Below, piece by piece: positions 60,831 through 64,000 of a stretch of 64,000 nt of DNA. The position numbers and the translations under genes were made by a program. The notes beneath the pieces are model-generated. The model searched no databases. It saw only the letters and a program-made list of their open reading frames with translations, and was not told the origin of the DNA. Source of the stretch: Clusia tigrina (taxonomy: Eukaryota; Arthropoda; Insecta; Diptera; Clusiidae). Positions within the stretch are counted from its first letter, which is position 1, and every line of letters begins with the position of its first letter. The stretch lies in assembly GCA_920105625.2 (NCBI GenBank), contig OV050030.1, positions 74,167,900 to 74,231,899 on the forward strand. The letters are read 5' to 3'.

Positions 60831-63800
60831 ATATTGCGGGTATTAACATTAAACACCACACAAAAAATGGGCGTGTTATTTCTACAGCCACGCCCACTAT
60901 TGACATATTATTATAACTTGCGACCTATACAATATTTTTGGACGAAACTTTATATTAGTACGTACACGGACCCTACAAAGCCATATACAAGATTCGGGGT
61001 AGATCAGAGGAAGGATACGCCTCCCTCCCATATAATGAACTTTGGGACCTCACTTAAAGACAATTACCCTATCTATGCTTCTAGTGATGATATATGAAAA
61101 CAAATTGGTAGATGTATACACTGGAACTGTACTAGCATGCATTCCAAATATAGGCAGATTGTTACTACTGCCACGCCCACAATTAACCAAAAATCATTAC
61201 TAGGTTCCTATTAAAGATTTCTCAACGAAATTTCACAGGAATGTTGCGGGTACTAACATTAAACAACACACAAAAAATGGGCGTGTTATTTCTTTAGCCA
61301 CGCCCACTATTGAAATATTATTATAACTTGCGACCTATACAATATTTTTGGACGAAATTTTATATTAGTACGTATATGGACCCTACAAAGCCACATACAA
61401 AATTCGGGGTAGATGAGAAGAAGGATACGCCTCCTTCCCATATAATGAACTTTGGGGACCCCCCTTAAAGATAATTATCCTATCTATGCTTCTAGTCATG
61501 ATATAAGACAACAAATTGACAGATGTATACAATGGGTCTGTACAAGCATGCATTCCAAATATGGGCAGATTATTACTACTGCCACGCCCACAAATAACCA
61601 AAAATCATTACTAGGTTCCTATTAAAGATTTCTCAACGAAATTTCACATAAATGTTGCGGGTACTAACATTAAACACCACACAGAAAATGGGCGTGTTAT
61701 TTCTTTAGCCACGCCCACTATTGAAATATTATTATAACTTGCGACCTATACAATATTTTTGGACGAAATTTTATATTAGTACGTATATGGACCCTACAAA
61801 GCCATATACAAGATTCGGGGTCGATCAGAGGAAGGATACGCCTCCTTCCCATATAATGAGCTTTGGGGACCTCACTTAAAGACAATTACCCTATCTATGC
61901 TTCTAGTGATGATATATGAAAACAAATTGGTAGATGTATACACTGGGTCTGTACTAGCACGCATTCCAAATATGGGCAGATTGTTGCTACTGCCACGCCC
62001 ACAATTAACCAAAAACCATTACTAGGCTCCTATTAAAGATTTCTCTACGAAATTTCACAGCAATGTTGCGGGTACTAACATTAAACACCACCAAAAAAAA
62101 TTGGCGTGTTATTTCTACAGTCACGCCCACTATTGACATATTATTATAACTTACGACCTATATAATATATTTGGACGAAATTTTATATTCATACGTATAT
62201 GGACCCTACACGGCATATACAAAATTCGGGGTCGAGCGGAGGAAGAATACGCCTCCCTCCCATATAATGAACTTTGGGGACCTCACTTAAAAACAATTAC
62301 CCTATCTATGCTTCTAGTGATGATATTTGAAAACGAATTGGTAGATATATACACTGGGTCTGTACTAGCATGCATTCCAAATATGGGCAGATTGTTACTA
62401 CTGCCATGCCCACAATTAACCAAAAATCATTACTAGGTTCCTATTAAAGATTTCTCAACGAAATTTCACAGGAATGTTGCGGGTACTAACATTAAACACC
62501 ACACAAAAAATGGGAGTGTTATTTCAACAGCCACGCGCACTATTGACATATTATTATAACTTGCGACCTATACAATATTTTTGGACTAAATTTTATGTTA
62601 GTACGTATATGGACCGTACAAACCCATATACAAGATTCGGGGTCGATCAGAGGAAGAATACGCCTCCTTCCCATATAATGAACTTTGGGAACCCCTTTTG
62701 AAGACAATTACCCTATCTATGCTTCTACTGATGATATATGAAAACAATTTGGTAGATGTATATACTGGGTCTGTACTAGCATGCATTCCAAATATGGGTA
62801 CATTGTTACTACTGCCACGCCCACAATTAACCAAAAATCATTAATAGGTTCCTATTAAAGATTTCTCAACGAAATTTCACAGGAATGTTGCGGGTACTAA
62901 CATTAAACACGACACAGAAAATGGGTGTATTATTTCTACAGCCACGCCCACTATTGACATATTATTATCACTTACGACCTATATAATATTTTTGGACGAA
63001 ATTTTATATTCATACGTATATGGACCCTACAAAGCCATATACAAGTTTCGGGGTAGATCAAAGGAAGAATACGCCTCCCTCCCATGTAATGAACTTTGTG
63101 GACCTCACTTAAAGACAATTACCCTATCTATGCTTCTAGTGATGCTATATGAATACGAATTTGTAGATGTATACACTGGGTCTGTACTAGGAAGAATTCC
63201 AAATATGGGGAGATTATTACTGCTGCCACGCCCACAATTAACCAAAATTCATTACGAGGTTCCTATTAAAGATTTTTCAACGAAATTTCACAGGAATATT
63301 GCGGGAATTAACATTAAACACCACACAAAAAATGGGCGTGTTATTTCTACAGCCACGCCCACTATTGACTTATTATTATACCTTGCGACCTATACAATAG
63401 TTATGGACGAAATTTTTTATTAGTACGTACACGCACCCTACAAAGCCATATACAAGATTCGGGGTAGATCAGAGGAAGGATACGCCTCCCTCCCATATAA
63501 TGAACTTTGGGACCTCACTTAAAGACAATTACCCTATCTATGCTTCTAGTGATGATATATGAAAACAAATTGGTAGATGTATACACTGGGACTGTACTAG
63601 CATGCATTCCAAATATAGGCAGATTGTTACTACTGCCACGCCCACAATTAACCAAAAATCATTACTAGGTTCCTATTAAAGATTTCTCAACGAAATTTCA
63701 CAGGAATGTTGCGGGTACTAACATTAAACAACACACAAAAAATGGGCGTGTTTATTCTTTAGCCACGCCCACTATTGAAATATTATTATAACTTGCGACC

Positions 63801-64000
63801 AATACAATATTTTTGGACGAAATTTTATATTAGTACGTATATGGACCCTACAAAGCCACATACAAAATTGGGGGTCGATGAGAAGAAGGATGCGCCTCCT
63901 TCCCATATAATGAACTTTGGGGACCCCACTTAAAGATAATTACCCTATCTATGCTTCTAGTCATGATATATGACAACAAATTGACAGATGTATACAATGG
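60831..64000 (+). repeat. Right end of the array in this window
   Basis: Units 60831 (410), 61241 (411), 61652 (411), 62063 (411), 62474 (411), 62885 (411), 63296 (410) and 63706 (cut by the window end after 295 bp). 61241 pairs with 47281. The later half of 62474 pairs with that of 47692 (CCCCTTTTGAAGAC), and 62885 starts like 48103. 63296-64000 pairs with 48986-49690, with the shared TTTATTCTTTAGCC. The array runs on without a flank. Confidence 0.87.
62992..63423 (+). other. Stop-free reading frame spanning a whole monomer, probably non-coding
   Basis: This frame stays open for 143 sense codons, more than one full 137-codon turn of the monomer, because two usual stops are altered: TACGAGGTT replaces TACTAGGTT, and TTATACCTTGCG replaces TTATAACTTGCG. 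It opens at TTGGACGAAATT; no ATG stands at that position. Other units with the same two changes give 139-codon versions at 39272, 53259 and 55231. The translation begins MDEILYSYVYGPYK (TTG read as M) and matches no family I recognise. There is no splice, promoter or poly(A) context, and most monomers break this frame. I infer chance or a remote coding origin, not an active gene. Confidence 0.35.

Larger units (their letters stand above)
1..64000 (+). repeat. Head-to-tail satellite array, ~411-bp monomer
   Basis: Every part of the window aligns to one monomer family. The landmark GGAATRTTGCGG (occasional changes) recurs 165 times from 30 to 63706. The commonest spacing is 411 bp, with 409-412 very frequent and discrete variants of 102, 196, 262, 267, 321, 353, 399-401, 414-415 and 472 bp. 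All copies lie in the same orientation. No unique sequence or foreign insert separates them, and both window ends cut through the array, so it extends further on both sides. Many monomers differ by a few percent, while blocks of several monomers are nearly identical to other blocks, which is the hallmark of higher-order repeats kept by unequal exchange. Such arrays are typical of pericentromeric or centromeric heterochromatin in eukaryotes. The host is not identifiable with confidence from this alone. I assign no coding function. Confidence 0.97.

Noticed and set aside
1..64000. CRISPR array
   Set aside because: The whole monomer is repeated, with no alternation of short repeat and unique spacer, and there are no cas genes.
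1..64000. Transposon or retroelement insertion
   Set aside because: I found no terminal repeats, target-site duplications, poly(A) tails or transposase/reverse transcriptase coding text. All sequence aligns to the monomer.
1..64000. tRNA, rRNA or other structured RNA genes
   Set aside because: No tRNA boxes in the right spacing and no rRNA-like text were seen. The strongest hairpins are the short inverted repeats listed as features.
1..64000. Assembly artefact producing false repeats
   Set aside because: Most blocks differ by scattered single-base changes and unique junctions, which false duplication would not create. The nearly identical 3131-bp pair and 239-bp pair cannot be cleared this way and need read evidence.

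Overview
The whole 64 kb window is one satellite DNA array. A monomer of about 411 bp is repeated head to tail on the + strand from the first base to the last. I phased it on a conserved landmark (the A of the ATG or ATA in GGAATGTTGCGG / GGAATATTGCGG) and found 165 landmarks from 30 to 63706. No unique sequence lies between monomers, none is inverted, and there is no protein-coding gene, tRNA, rRNA, CRISPR array, transposon or replication origin I can support. The short reading frames present on both strands are the same few translations of the monomer, repeated. The sequence is AT-rich and looks eukaryotic and heterochromatic or centromeric. GTGGGCGTGGC boxes and a GGGGTCG...CTCCTTC segment remind me of dispersed non-coding repeats in Drosophila genomes. 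That is a memory-based impression, not a search result, so 'probably an insect, possibly a drosophilid' is a weak inference.

Layout. (1) 1-5096: irregular mosaic of several monomer types, with three 102-bp mini-units. (2) 5097-16384: nested higher-order repeat (HOR) built from a 1089-bp module (three copies) and a 2263-bp module (three copies); together they form a 3352-bp unit. (3) 16385-19382: transitional monomers. (4) 19383-25644: two almost identical 3131-bp HOR copies. (5) 25645-27288: array break with the most diverged monomer of the window. (6) 27289-29216: rearranged segment, including a 239-bp tandem duplication and a block that is a second copy of 17172-18590, 10,657 bp away. (7) 29217-64000: a second large domain marked by TTTCTTTAGCC monomers and a 472-bp monomer with an internal 61-bp duplication. 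Its own HOR modules are 1972 bp (three copies), about 1636 bp, about 1231 bp, 883 bp and about 810 bp, reshuffled at long offsets.

Monomer anatomy. Each unit holds two CACGCCCAC boxes 127 bp apart. They sit in two diverged sub-copies of about 127 bp, so the monomer itself appears to contain an old internal duplication. One box pairs with an upstream TGGGCGTG to form a perfect 8-bp stem. Nearly all length variants (102, 262, 267, 353, 399/400, 472 bp) can be explained by deletions or duplications between 3-5 bp direct repeats, followed by spread through unequal exchange.

The most interesting observations are: independent deletions at the same place in the monomer; a templated-insertion junction near 34.48 kb; an apparent gene-conversion patch at 44.71 kb; the 5-25.7 kb HOR expansion inside an older array whose monomer types reappear on both sides; and one reading frame that is unusually poor in stop codons in a monomer whose length is a multiple of three. 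I see no new gene system here. The window is best read as a record of satellite evolution.
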